This document shows, one piece after another, positions 24,242 to 33,480 of a stretch of DNA of 64,000 nucleotides; the first letter of the stretch is position 1, and each line of letters begins with the position of its first letter. Below the pieces are notes generated by a model that did no database searches, had not been told where the DNA came from, and worked only from the letters and a program-made list of their open reading frames with translations. The position numbers and the translations under genes were made by a program. The DNA is from G032773895 sp965248935 (GTDB lineage: Bacteria > Pseudomonadota > Gammaproteobacteria > Pseudomonadales > Cellvibrionaceae): the NCBI GenBank assembly GCA_965248935.1, contig OZ252214.1:992001-1056000 (forward strand), read 5' to 3'.

Positions 24242-26437
24242 ATGGACCAAAATAAAAATACTGCTCCTTCAATTGTTGGCGGCGGCCCTAAAAAAGTTTT
24301 ATATACTCTCAATACGGTTCGTCGTATTGGCTTAATAAATAGCGGAAAGGCACTTAAAAGCAACAATACCTGCAAAGCCTGTGGTTTGGGTATGGGGGGG
24401 CAGCGCGGTGGTATGACCAACGAACAAAATGAATTCCCTTCCGTATGCAATAAAAGTATTCAGGCACAATCTACAGATATTCAGCCGCCTATACCTCTGG
24501 AAATTTTTGACCATACCATTAACGAATTAAAAGAATTAGACGGCAAAGAAATGGAAAGCTTAGGCCGCTTAAATACTCCTCTTTATAAATCAAAAGAGTC
24601 TAATAGGTTTCAACCCGTCGAATGGGATTGGGCACTGGATTACGCCGCTAGGTGTTTCTCTAAAACCATCCCAGATAAAAGCTTCTTTTATTCTTCAGGT
24701 CGCTCGTCCAATGAAGCTGGGTTTGTACTGCAATTATTGGCACGACTTTACGGTACAAATAACGTTAATAATTGCTCTTATTATTGTCATCAAGCCACTG
24801 GCGTTGGCATGGCCAATACCATTGGTACCGGCACCGCAACAATAGAGTTAGAAGACCTAACACACTGCGATTTAATTTTTGTTATCGGCGCCAACCCCGC
24901 CTCTAACCACCCCCGTTTTATTTACCAGTTGAAAGCCTGCCGAGATAGAGGTGGGGAAGTGATTGTTATTAACCCTGCAAAAGAAGCAGGGTTAGTACGT
25001 TTTGCTGTACCCAAAAGCGCAAAATCTATGTTAAGCGGGGGGAGCTGGATCGCATCAGATTATTTGCAACCCAATATTGGTTCCGATTTAGCACTACTCA
25101 CCGGAATAGGCAAAGCACTTTTAGATAATAATCATATTAATACCGATTATATTGAGCAGTTCACCGAGGGCTTCGAGCATTATAAACAAAATTTAATGCG
25201 CACTTCTTGGCAGGAAATATGCGAAAAAACAGGTTTATCGCTAAAAACTATTTACGCTACCGCCGAACGCTATGCAAAAGCTAAACACGCTGTTTTTGCC
25301 TGGGGCATGGGTATAACCCACCATCGGCATGGTGTAGAGAATGTGGAAGCAATTGTGAATTTAGCCCTCCTCCGAGGCATGGTAGGCAAACGCTACGCAG
25401 GATTACTGCCACTTAGAGGACACAGCAATGTGCAAGGCATTGGTACAATGGGTGTTAAGCCGATACTCCCACAAGAGGTATTCGACAACTTAGAAACTCA
25501 GTTAGGTATCACCCTACCCAAAACAGAGGGCAAAGATACGCTTGCCTGTTTAACTGCTGCCCACGATAAAAAAATGGATGCGGCGCTAATGATGGGCGGC
25601 AATCTCTACCAGGCTTCACCCGATACCAACTGGACCAGGCAGGCATTTAATAATATAGACTTTAAACTTTATTTAACCACAACGCTCAATGTAGGGCATG
25701 TACAGGGTATTGATAGCGGTGAAACTCTTATTTTTCCCGTTACCGCAAGAGATGAAGAGCGACAGGCCACTACCCAAGAGTCCATGTTTAATTATGTACG
25801 AATGAGCGATGGCGGTATCCAACGGCTTTCAAACCCTAGGTCTGAAGTGGATATTGTATGTGACCTAGGCACCAAGTTAATTGATAAAGCCCTATTCGAT
25901 TTTAACTTGTTTAAATCTCACAAAGATATTCGTCAAGCCATTGCCAATACTATTCCAGGCTTAGAAGAACTCGCAGATATTGATGTCGCCAAAAAAGAAT
26001 TTCATGTTCGCAATAGACTGCTGCATACACCAGAATTTAAAACACAGAATAAAAAAGCCAAGTTTATCTGTCATACACTTAGCGGCACAATAGCAAATAA
26101 TCATGATTTCCCTTTCACCCTAATGAGTGTACGTAGCGAAGGGCAATTTAATTCGATCATTTACGAATATAAAGATTCTTACCGAGGAACACATAATCGC
26201 TGGGTTATTATGATGAGTGAAGCGGATATAAAAACCCTTGGGTTAAAACACAATGATAAAATACATATTAAGTCTCGATATGGAGTAATGAAAAATCTTT
26301 CGGTATACCAATACGACTTACCTAGTGGCAACCTGATGGCCTATTACCCTGAAGCCAATATTCTGATAGGAAGAGAGTCCGACCCACGCAGTAAGACACC
26401 GGCATTCAAATCGGTACAGGTCGCCATTGAAACTTAA
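24242..26437 (+). CDS. YdeP/FdhF-like molybdopterin oxidoreductase
   Basis: A 731-residue protein close in pattern to YdeP-type formate-dehydrogenase-like proteins: a Cys pair in CKACGLGMGGQRGG near the N-terminus, YSSGRSSNEAGFVLQLLARLYG, CHQATGVGMANTIGTGT, CDLIFVIGANPASNHPR and a C-terminal molybdopterin-dinucleotide-binding domain (about 610-731). No 4Fe-4S N-terminal motif of the NapA type is seen. The substrate is unknown; E. coli YdeP is linked to acid resistance. It stands alone on the plus strand. Its last 90 or so bases are repeated at 29027-29112, a relic of the duplication that follows. Confidence 0.85.
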   Translation: MDQNKNTAPSIVGGGPKKVLYTLNTVRRIGLINSGKALKSNNTCKACGLGMGGQRGGMTNEQNEFPSVCNKSIQAQSTDIQPPIPLEIFDHTINELKELDGKEMESLGRLNTPLYKSKESNRFQPVEWDWALDYAARCFSKTIPDKSFFYSSGRSSNEAGFVLQLLARLYGTNNVNNCSYYCHQATGVGMANTIGTGTATIELEDLTHCDLIFVIGANPASNHPRFIYQLKACRDRGGEVIVINPAKEAGLVRFAVPKSAKSMLSGGSWIASDYLQPNIGSDLALLTGIGKALLDNNHINTDYIEQFTEGFEHYKQNLMRTSWQEICEKTGLSLKTIYATAERYAKAKHAVFAWGMGITHHRHGVENVEAIVNLALLRGMVGKRYAGLLPLRGHSNVQGIGTMGVKPILPQEVFDNLETQLGITLPKTEGKDTLACLTAAHDKKMDAALMMGGNLYQASPDTNWTRQAFNNIDFKLYLTTTLNVGHVQGIDSGETLIFPVTARDEERQATTQESMFNYVRMSDGGIQRLSNPRSEVDIVCDLGTKLIDKALFDFNLFKSHKDIRQAIANTIPGLEELADIDVAKKEFHVRNRLLHTPEFKTQNKKAKFICHTLSGTIANNHDFPFTLMSVRSEGQFNSIIYEYKDSYRGTHNRWVIMMSEADIKTLGLKHNDKIHIKSRYGVMKNLSVYQYDLPSGNLMAYYPEANILIGRESDPRSKTPAFKSVQVAIET

Positions 26438-26691
26438 GGTTGCGTTATCGTTTTGCCGTGAAGTGAATGTGAAAAAACAATACAACTTACACACAGTTAC
26501 CGTGTAATTCTCGCAAAAGGCGGCAAATAGAGCCAACTTAAAGAAATTTATGCCAACTGTCGCACATATTTTAAGCAAATATATTTACTTTCGGTAAAAG
26601 CGCTTCAATATTAATGGAGTAGTTTTCCATATAGGCATCTTCCGTTTCTTTCACACAGTCGATGCAGCGCTTTAAATTAAAGGAATAGTCA

Positions 26692-28674
26692 ATGTTTAGC
26701 AGGCTTCGTACCCCTCTTTTTATCTTAACCTCGGTTGCAGTACTCAGCGCTTGCGGCGGCGCTAACTCAGATAATACGATTGACCCCATTAATAGTAGTT
26801 CCTCTTCTAGCAGTTCTACATCAAGCAGCTCTTCTAGCAGCAGTTCCTCTTCAAGTAGCTCTACATCAAGCAGTTCTTCTAGCAGCAGTAGTTCCTCTTC
26901 AAGTAGCTCTGCATCAAGCAGCTCTTCTAGCAGCAGTAGTTCCTCTTCTAGCAGTTCTACATCAAGCAGCTCTTCTAGCAGCAGTAGTTCCTCTTCAAGT
27001 AGCTCTGCATCGAGCAGCTCTTCTAGCAGCAGTTCCTCTTCAAGTAGCTCTGCATCAAGCAGCTCTTCTAGCAGTTCATCTTCTAACGGAGGAAGTGCAA
27101 GCTGTTTTGACAGCGAGGTATACAACTCGCTTAAAGCTGAATTTCTAAATATTGACCAAACTCGTTGCTCGGAAGTGCCCTACGGAGATTATGAAAATGA
27201 TTCCAACCAATTTTTTACCGATGCCAACGCCTCAGGAAATAATATATTGGAAACCAAAACAAATGAACTAGGCTACTTGGGCTGGTATCAATTTGGCGGT
27301 ACTTATTGGTGCGACAACGATACCCACGGTAGTTCCTCTTTATGCCGACTGATGACAGGAGGCAGCAAAGGGAATAATCAACCTATTTGTGGTGCTAGTG
27401 TCGGTAACAGCTACGATACCGCATCGACCTGTACCGAGTGTATTTGTAACCCAGACCAATGGGAAAACGGTGCAGGCGCCCGATTATGGACAGGCGCTAC
27501 CCAGAACAATAACTATATCAGCACCCTTTTTGGCGTGCCCAATATGGCTTTAAACCGTTTTTGTTGGGAAATGGAGTTACCTGTCGATAGGGTTCGATTT
27601 AGCGCATCAAGTAATACAAATGGAGATATTGGTTTATCGCAAGTCGTTAACCCCGACGATGCCCATGAAAATTTGCGATGGTTTACTTTTGAAGTAGGCA
27701 GCTATACCTCCGTTTTTAAATCGGATACGGGAACAGGTGACGAGGAACAAGGCGGCACCTTCCAAGGCGGCGGCACTCATTTTTACCATAAACATACACT
27801 TTATGGCCGCTACCCTTTAGACCATGCTTACGCCATTAATGAAAATACCATGCTGGCGTGTATAGGGCCCTCACCCGCTGGCGTACGTTCCGGTATGCGT
27901 CCAACCTACGCAGGTAATCCTTTGCAAACTGTCGTAGGGGAAAATGAAAACGGCGAAACCGATGCCTACCAATATACGCCTTATCTCACTCGCGTTTACT
28001 TTGATATACGTTCCCACGAAGTGCGCCACCCCACCACAATAAAATATACAAAGTCATATTTATTTTATGAACCAAACGATATTTTTGCATTAAGCGGCGA
28101 AGGGGCTGTTCTGGGTACGGATATTATCGAAACCGGAAATACCGCCCACTACCCTATTACTGTCTACAACTGGGCGCAAGAAAACCGAGACTACCGTATG
28201 ATTATGGTGGCTGGCGGAAACCTAGCCATGAATTCTCCTAGTGACCACTTTAAAGTGTTTATAGATGCTAATAGTAATGGTGTTTTAGATGCGGGAGAAA
28301 CCAATGAGATTGAACCAAATGAAGTGATTACATTAACAGCCAATACTGACCTCAATTTAATTATTGCTCACACGCCTAACTTCGGCAGCAGTTATGAAAC
28401 CTACCAACGTTACGATACGACGTTCGCCCAAGCGGGTATTACCCTAAAAGAAGTGAATAGAATGAGAATGACAACCTATTCGGTTAGAACCTGGCAGGGC
28501 TCAGCGGCGGATGTCTCCAATAAAGAAACGCTTCTTAGCCAGAGAGCCTACCCTGCATTGGACAGTGAGTATGCCGTTTATGCAGAATACAATCACGACA
28601 AACCGAACAATAATCGCTTAGTGCGAAATAGCCCCGATTATGTCCAAGCATTAGAAAAACTAAGAGCGAGATAA
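26692..28674 (+). CDS. Poly-serine lipoprotein, copy 1, function unknown
   Basis: A 660-residue lipoprotein with lipobox LSAC (Cys21), a Ser-rich linker with scattered Thr/Ala (about 34-132), and a large C-terminal region (about 135-660) that I do not recognise. That region has eight or more Cys (CRLMTGGSKG, CTECICNPDQW), an FCWEMELPVDRVRFSA strand, HFYHKHTLYGRY and a Ca-binding-like loop FIDANSNGVLDAGE (about 520). It is nearly identical to copy 2 except in the linker. The style fits surface-exposed proteins of polysaccharide degraders; a sugar-binding or hydrolytic role is possible but unproven. Confidence 0.75.
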   Translation: MFSRLRTPLFILTSVAVLSACGGANSDNTIDPINSSSSSSSSTSSSSSSSSSSSSSSTSSSSSSSSSSSSSSSASSSSSSSSSSSSSSSTSSSSSSSSSSSSSSSASSSSSSSSSSSSSSASSSSSSSSSSNGGSASCFDSEVYNSLKAEFLNIDQTRCSEVPYGDYENDSNQFFTDANASGNNILETKTNELGYLGWYQFGGTYWCDNDTHGSSSLCRLMTGGSKGNNQPICGASVGNSYDTASTCTECICNPDQWENGAGARLWTGATQNNNYISTLFGVPNMALNRFCWEMELPVDRVRFSASSNTNGDIGLSQVVNPDDAHENLRWFTFEVGSYTSVFKSDTGTGDEEQGGTFQGGGTHFYHKHTLYGRYPLDHAYAINENTMLACIGPSPAGVRSGMRPTYAGNPLQTVVGENENGETDAYQYTPYLTRVYFDIRSHEVRHPTTIKYTKSYLFYEPNDIFALSGEGAVLGTDIIETGNTAHYPITVYNWAQENRDYRMIMVAGGNLAMNSPSDHFKVFIDANSNGVLDAGETNEIEPNEVITLTANTDLNLIIAHTPNFGSSYETYQRYDTTFAQAGITLKEVNRMRMTTYSVRTWQGSAADVSNKETLLSQRAYPALDSEYAVYAEYNHDKPNNNRLVRNSPDYVQALEKLRAR

Positions 28675-28697
28675 AATAGTATTGTCACACGCAATAG

Positions 28698-28728
28698 CCG
28701 AATTTATGCAAATAAATTCGGTTTTTTT
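28698..28728 (+). terminator. Intrinsic terminator after poly-Ser lipoprotein copy 1
   Basis: A perfect 10-base stem CCGAATTTAT / ATAAATTCGG with a four-base loop and seven Ts. Confidence 0.9.
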
Positions 28729-28756
28729 ATGTTTTCAAAACCAACGTTCTTAAATA

Positions 28757-28834
28757 GGTTCTGTCTAAAAAGTGGGTATTATTTTCACGTGACTATTATA
28801 AACCCATATATCCCCAAACTTCTTAGACAGAACC
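28757..28834. mobile_element. MITE-like element A, short form
   Basis: A 78-base element with terminal inverted repeats GGTTCTGTCTAAAAAGT and AACTTCTTAGACAGAACC (one mismatch). The same ends bound a 228-base form at 39446-39673. No coding capacity. Confidence 0.75.
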
Positions 28835-28992
28835 GTAGGTTGGAAAAGCCGGAGGCGCCTTCCGACATAACCATACCCTCACACCACCCAATTTAATCCA
28901 ACCAATTCCATATGAAAACAAGCACAAATTCAACAACATCACACCCTTTACTCGGTAAACGTTGGAAGGCGCCTCCGGCTTTTCCAACCTAC
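28835..28992. mobile_element. MITE-like element B, copy 1
   Basis: A 158-base element. Its ends GTAGGTTGGAAAAGCCGG and CCGGCTTTTCCAACCTAC are perfect inverted repeats and continue into GC-rich arms (GGAGGCGCC). It abuts element A directly. A second copy, also abutting element A, is at 39674-39832. It is non-coding. Confidence 0.8.
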
Positions 28993-29385
28993 AGGGTATT
29001 TTTAATTTATTCCGACGTACAGTCGTGAAGCCAATATTCTGATAGGAAGAGAGTTCGACCCACGCAGTAAGACACCGGCATTCAAATCGGTACAGGTCGC
29101 CATTGAAACTTAAGGTTGCGTTATCGTTTTGCCGTGAAGTGGATGTGAAAAAATAATACAACCTAACAGGCGGTTACCGTGTAGTTTTTCGTAAAGAAAG
29201 TGATAAAAATGTCAATTTAAAATAATTTATGCCAACTATCGCACATATTTTAAGCAAATGTATTTACTTTCAGCGCAAGCACTTCTAAATTAATTTAGTC
29301 ATTTTCCATATAGGCATCTTCCGTTTCTCTTAGTACAACCGAATGAGTACAGTCGATGTGACGTTTTAATTTAAAGGAATAGTTA

Positions 29386-31287
29386 ATGTTTAGAAAGCTT
29401 CTCACCTATCTTTTTATCTCAACCTCTATTGCAGTATTAAGCGCCTGTGGTGGTGCTAGTTCAGATAATACAATCGACCCCATTAATAGTAGTTCTTCTT
29501 CAAGTAGTTCCTCTTCAAGTAGTTCCTCTTCAAGTAGTTCCTCTTCAAGTAGTTCCTCTTCAAGTAGTTCTTCTTCAAGTAGTTCTTCTTCAAGTAGTTC
29601 CTCTTCAAGTAGCTCTGCATCGAGCAGCTCTTCTAGCAGTAGTAGCTCCTCTTCAAGTAGCTCTGCATCAAGCAGCTCTTCTAGCAGTTCATCTTCTAGC
29701 GGAGGAAGTGCAAGCTGTTTTGACAGCGAGGTATACAACTCGCTTAAAGCTGAATTTCTAAATATTGACCAAACTCGTTGCTCGGAAGTGCCCTACGGAG
29801 ATTATGAAAATGATTCCAGCCAGTTTTTTATCGATGCCAACGCCTCGGGAAATAATATACTGGAAGCTAAAACGGAGGAAGGGGGCAATAGAGGGTGGTA
29901 CAGGTTTGGAGGCTCTTATTGGTGTAACAACACTACCCACGGTAGTTCCTCTTTATGCCGATTTATGACAGGGGGCAGCAAAGGGCATCATCAACCTCTT
30001 TGTGGTGCTAGTGTCGGCAATAGCTACGATACCGCATTGACTTGCAACGAATGTATTTGTAACCCAGACCAATGGGAGAACGGCTCAAGCACTCGATTAT
30101 GGACTGGCGCTACCCAGAACAATAATTATATCAGCACCCTTTTTGGCGTGCCCAATATGGCTTTAAACCGTTTTTGTTGGGAGGTGGAGTTACCTGTCGA
30201 TAGGGTTCGATTTAGTACACCAAGTAATACAAACGGAGATATTGGTTTATCGCAGGTCGTTAACCCCGACGATGCCCATGAAAATTTGCGATGGTTTACT
30301 TTTGAAGTAGGCAGCTATACCTCCGTTTTTAAATCGGATACGGGAACAGGTGACGAGGAACAAGGCGGCACCTTCCAAGGCGGCGGCACTCATTTTTACC
30401 ATAAACATACACTTTATGGCCGCTACCCTTTAGACCATGCTTACGCCATTAATGAAAATACCATGCTGGCCTGTATGGGACCCTCACCCGCTGGCGTACG
30501 TTCCGGTATGCGTCCAACCTACGCAGGTAATCCTTTGCAAACTGTCGTAGGAGAAAATGAAAACGGCGAAACCGATGCCTACCAATATACGTCTTATCTC
30601 ACTCGCGTTTACTTTGATATACATTCCCTTGAGGTACGCCACCCCGCCACAGTAAAGTATACAAAAGCATATTTATTTTATGAGTCAAACGATATTTTTG
30701 CATTAAGCGGCGAAGGGGCTGTTCTGGGTACGGATATTATCGAAACCGGAAATACCGCCCACTACCCTATTACTGTCTACAACTGGGCGCAAGAAAACCG
30801 AGACTACCGTATGATTATGGTGGCCGGCGGAAACTTAGCAATGAATGCCCCCAGTGACCACTTTAAAGTGTTTATAGATGCTAATAGTAATGGTGTTTTA
30901 GATGCGGGAGAAACCAATGAGATTGAACCAAATGAAGTGATTACATTAACAGCCAATACTGACTTCGATTTAATTATTGCTCACACGCCTAACTTCGGCA
31001 GCAGTTATGAAACTCGCCAACGTTACGATACGACGTTCGCCCAAGCGGGTATTACCCTAAAAGAAGTGAATAGAATGAGAATGACAACCTATTCGGTTAG
31101 AACCTGGCAGGGCTCAGCGGCGGATGTCTCCAATAAAGAAACGCTTCTTAGCCAGAGAGTCTACCCTGCATTGGACAGTGAGTATGCCGTTTATGCAGAA
31201 TACAATCACGACAAACCAAACAATAATCGCTTAGTGCGAAATAGCCCCGATTATATCCGAGCATTAGAAAAACTAAGAGCGAGATAA
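29386..31287 (+). CDS. Poly-serine lipoprotein, copy 2, function unknown
   Basis: A 633-residue paralogue of the protein at 26692. The lipoprotein signal again ends in LSAC (Cys21). The linker is shorter (about 34-106) and more uniform; part of it is built from a 12-base unit near AGTTCCTCTTCA repeated about nine times. The C-terminal domain is nearly identical, with most differences around residues 140-220 (for example TKTEEGGNRGWYRFGGSYWC), suggesting local divergence or gene conversion elsewhere. Function unknown. Confidence 0.75.
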   Translation: MFRKLLTYLFISTSIAVLSACGGASSDNTIDPINSSSSSSSSSSSSSSSSSSSSSSSSSSSSSSSSSSSSSSSSSSSASSSSSSSSSSSSSSSASSSSSSSSSSSGGSASCFDSEVYNSLKAEFLNIDQTRCSEVPYGDYENDSSQFFIDANASGNNILEAKTEEGGNRGWYRFGGSYWCNNTTHGSSSLCRFMTGGSKGHHQPLCGASVGNSYDTALTCNECICNPDQWENGSSTRLWTGATQNNNYISTLFGVPNMALNRFCWEVELPVDRVRFSTPSNTNGDIGLSQVVNPDDAHENLRWFTFEVGSYTSVFKSDTGTGDEEQGGTFQGGGTHFYHKHTLYGRYPLDHAYAINENTMLACMGPSPAGVRSGMRPTYAGNPLQTVVGENENGETDAYQYTSYLTRVYFDIHSLEVRHPATVKYTKAYLFYESNDIFALSGEGAVLGTDIIETGNTAHYPITVYNWAQENRDYRMIMVAGGNLAMNAPSDHFKVFIDANSNGVLDAGETNEIEPNEVITLTANTDFDLIIAHTPNFGSSYETRQRYDTTFAQAGITLKEVNRMRMTTYSVRTWQGSAADVSNKETLLSQRVYPALDSEYAVYAEYNHDKPNNNRLVRNSPDYIRALEKLRAR

Positions 31288-31310
31288 AATAGTATTGTCA
31301 CACGCAATAG

Positions 31311-31341
31311 CCGAATTTATGCAAATGGATTCGGCTTTTTT
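31311..31341 (+). terminator. Intrinsic terminator after poly-Ser lipoprotein copy 2
   Basis: Same position and stem as the terminator at 28698, but with two G-T wobble pairs (CCGAATTTAT / ATGGATTCGG) and a shorter T-run. Confidence 0.8.
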
Positions 31342-31540
31342 ACATCTTCGAAACCAACCCTCTTAAGGGGATATTCAACAACCTTGCCCATTCAACTGCC
31401 CTTTCGGGTAAGTTTTTATGCTGTGTCTTTGGGTTTTTTCTAAGCTTACGTAAGGTTGTTTGCCCAAACAAAATGTACAAAATCATAGCAATAAAAAAAC
31501 CAACAAAGACGAAAGCAAAAATAATATTATCAATATCCAC
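31340..31540 (-). pseudogene. Truncated immunity gene, unit 4
   Basis: From the GTG at 31540 this reads VDIDNIIFAFVFVGFFIAMILYILFGQTTLRKLRKNP, nearly the same as the start of the immunity protein at 33840. It then leaves the family after about 40 residues and runs through unrelated sequence into the duplication boundary. The C-terminal transmembrane segment is missing. The first hydrophobic segment and basic RKLRKNP loop remain. Probably non-functional. Confidence 0.65.
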
Positions 31541-31545
31541 TATGC

Positions 31546-31628
31546 CCTCAACCATTTCATAGTGCCGTCATAAATTCCACCACCAGTTTCTTTAACTGCA
31601 TTATTTGTTGTGATGGAAGTCGCGGTCA
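31546..31628 (-). pseudogene. C-terminal remnant of an effector, unit 4
   Basis: Read on the minus strand, this stretch encodes a tail ending TNNAVKETGGGIYDGTMKWLRA and a stop. It matches the ends of the intact effector (RSGLWYDNIMKWLG) and of the decayed copy (ENSGNWYDAIMKFLR). Only about 28 residues survive. It directly precedes the truncated immunity gene, as effector ends do in the other units. Confidence 0.6.
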
Positions 31629-32000
31629 CTCTAGCAAGCCAATTGTATTTAACAAAAGCAGTACTGCTGACCCCAAGCCAGAAATCATTAACGAGGTATA
31701 AAAAATTCTCGCCAGCACTCTATCTAATACTGTGGTGTGTTTATACAATAATTCAGCATTTGAATAGAGAAATGAAAGCGAGCTGCTTTCAATTTTTTTT
31801 ATCCATGACCGAGGCAACGAAAGAGCTTGTGCGACATTGATAATATCCCACCCACTAACAAACTCGATTCCAAGCTGCTCCCGCGTTTCAGCGTTTTTTC
31901 GTAATTTTCTGACAGTGAGCTGCCCAAAAAGCACATAAAATACCATAGCAATGAAGCATATGGCGAAGGCAAACCCTAATAATTGGGAGAATAGGCTCAC
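31626..32000 (-). CDS. Two-helix membrane immunity protein, unit 3
   Basis: 124 residues from the GTG at 32000. A hydrophobic N-terminal helix (LLGFAFAICFIAMVFYVLFG) is followed by the family motif TVRKLRKN, an EFVSGWDIINVAQALSLP segment and a C-terminal hydrophobic helix (FYTSLMISGLGSAVLLLLNTIG). It lies four bases after the stop of the decayed effector. Two-helix inner-membrane proteins next to glycine-rich pore-forming toxins are the usual immunity type. Function is inferred. Confidence 0.6.
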   Translation of the reverse strand: MSLFSQLLGFAFAICFIAMVFYVLFGQLTVRKLRKNAETREQLGIEFVSGWDIINVAQALSLPRSWIKKIESSSLSFLYSNAELLYKHTTVLDRVLARIFYTSLMISGLGSAVLLLLNTIGLLE

Positions 32001-32004
32001 ATTA

Positions 32005-32560
32005 TTACCTTAAGAATTTCATAATCGCATCGTACCAGTTTCCACTGTTTTCCTTAACTGCATTATTTATCCCAATGGAAGTAGCCGCAGCGACACCTGC
32101 TACAGCGATTCCGCCAATTATAAGCCCCGCCCAACCCACAGGTGTTGCAAAGAGCAACAAACCCAATCCGGCGTTTACTGCTGCTGTACCTGCTACGGCG
32201 CTAAGCGCAAAACTACTGGACTCAACAAACATTTCTCTTTCCCAATTTCCACCCGCTTTATAGGTCGTATGAATATTGCCCACTCGACTGCCAAAATCAA
32301 TCACGGCCAATCCATTGCCCAATAGTTTGGTGTGCTTGGTAAATTTTACCAGATTATTCGCTTGAGCTTGATTGGCCACTTGCAGTTTAGCAATAGTGCA
32401 ATATAGGTGGGTGAGGTTCCGCGATGTTGTTGGTTGAGAAAGCGTGCCTAGAATTGATTTATTACTATTCGAATTTGCATCAGAGGCCATATGAATTGAG
32501 TAGTGTTTGCGCTTGGCAGGTTTGATTAGTGTGAACAGGCCCTAAAAAGATGTCCGTCAC
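32005..32560 (-). pseudogene. Internally deleted effector gene, unit 3
   Basis: This begins like the intact effector with a GTG at 32560, preceded by AGGAG, and reads TDIFL, then NQTCQAQTLLNSYGL, then stops. Relative to the intact copy, a deletion between two ATATGG sites shifts the frame. A new frame from 32490 (ASDANSNSNKSILGTLSQ) continues, but a second deletion removes about 130 residues between RNLTHL and IAKLQVANQ. The C-terminal glycine-rich hydrophobic region and tail are intact. A truncated product is possible, but the gene is best read as broken. Confidence 0.65.
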
Positions 32561-32929
32561 GGTAGCTCCTTAATTAAGAATAGTTAGTACGTTAAAATAT
32601 GGGACGTGTGTAGAAGTGCGCATTTCACAATCTTTTTTACACCCTCTACGAAATATAAAAATCCATTTTCCAACTATTTTTTAAACCAACTACTTTTTAA
32701 ACCAGTTATTTTCTAAACCAACTATTTTCTAAACAAGTTGCTTTCAAAATTAGCCGCGCCCTAAAAACGGCTAATTTTTCATGTATAAGTAAGTCCTTTT
32801 AAGTAAATCTCCTGGGATTGATTTTGTTTCCATGACCCTATTATTTACCCTAAGGCTGTAGGCTCGCACTTAAAATAATGAAAGAGGACACGATAAGAAG
32901 CCAATAAAACAACCGAGCAGCAGTTTAAG
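32561..32929. other. Non-coding leader, duplicate of the effector upstream region
   Basis: Bases 32544-32812 closely match 34795-35047 upstream of the intact effector, including the AGGAG ribosome site, short repeats of AAACCAACTATTTTC and a hairpin (32746-32778). The duplication marks this as the relic of a second complete effector unit. Confidence 0.7.
32746..32778. terminator. Hairpin with T-run, unit 3 leader
   Basis: AAAATTAGCCG (32746-32756) pairs with CGGCTAATTTT (32768-32778), followed by T on the plus strand. The same hairpin is at 34980-35013. It could be a terminator or a leader attenuator. Confidence 0.6.
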
Positions 32930-33304
32930 TTAATCCAATAGCCCTAGCGCGTTTAACAAAACAATTAAAGCGCCAGATAAGCCAGAAAACATAAGCAAAT
33001 AATACAATACTCTTGCTAAAATCCGATCAAATAGATTCGTATTTTGATATAAAATTTCGGCGTTCGAGTATAGGTAGCCTAGCAAACTGTTTTCTAGCTT
33101 TCGCATTAAGGGTTTGGGAAGCGATAAGGCTTGAGCCGCATTAATGATGTCCCACCCACTGACAAACTCAAACCCAAGCGCTTCTCTTGTTTGAGGGTTT
33201 TTTCTCAAACGCCTAACGGTTATCTGCCCAAATAAAATATATAAAACACAGACAACGACAGAAAATAAAATAATAAACCCGGTTAATATTGTTGCCGTAT
33301 TCAT
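32930..33304 (-). CDS. Two-helix membrane immunity protein, unit 2
   Basis: 124 residues from the ATG at 33304, the same length as the unit 3 protein. It has an N-terminal hydrophobic helix (GFIILFSVVVCVLYILFG), TVRRLRKNPQTREALGFEFVSGWDIINAAQALSLP, and a C-terminal hydrophobic helix (YYLLMFSGLSGALIVLLNALG). A longer frame from 33373 adds 23 residues that match the C-terminus of the effector, so the longer start is a relic rather than the true beginning. No full effector gene accompanies this copy. Confidence 0.6.
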   Translation of the reverse strand: MNTATILTGFIILFSVVVCVLYILFGQITVRRLRKNPQTREALGFEFVSGWDIINAAQALSLPKPLMRKLENSLLGYLYSNAEILYQNTNLFDRILARVLYYLLMFSGLSGALIVLLNALGLLD

Positions 33305-33373
33305 TAAAGCCCAACCCATAATTTTGTCATAGACACTACCACTGTTTTCCTTCACATAAGTATTCATTCCCAT
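33305..33373 (-). pseudogene. Effector tail fused in frame to immunity, unit 2
   Basis: Twenty-three codons ending KENSGSVYDKIMGWAL, which matches the end of the effector family. The effector stop codon has been lost, so the frame runs into the immunity gene. Only the extreme C-terminus remains. Confidence 0.55.
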
Positions 33374-33480
33374 TGATGATTATGAAATAAATGAACGGTA
33401 CCCGCCTGCAAAATTCAAATGTTCCCTTTATATGAGTATCTAGCTGTAATCGGTTCTTCAATAACTCCTATATTCAAAAT

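Larger units (their letters stand above)
26351..28752 (+). repeat. Tandem duplication unit, copy 1
   Basis: About 2.4 kb, running from the last codons of the molybdoprotein gene through the poly-Ser lipoprotein gene and its terminator. It is highly similar to 29027-31366. The copies are separated by two MITE-like elements. Confidence 0.85.
29027..31366 (+). repeat. Tandem duplication unit, copy 2
   Basis: The second copy of the unit at 26351-28752. It begins inside a remnant of the molybdoprotein 3' end (same codons plus stop) and ends within the truncated immunity gene region at about 31366. Confidence 0.85.

Noticed and set aside
26571..27125. Minus-strand frame of Glu-Leu-rich repeats
   Set aside because: It is the antisense of the poly-Ser linker. 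The plus-strand frame has a signal peptide and a conserved domain.
29406..29738. Second Glu-Leu-rich antisense frame
   Set aside because: Antisense of the poly-Ser linker of copy 2.
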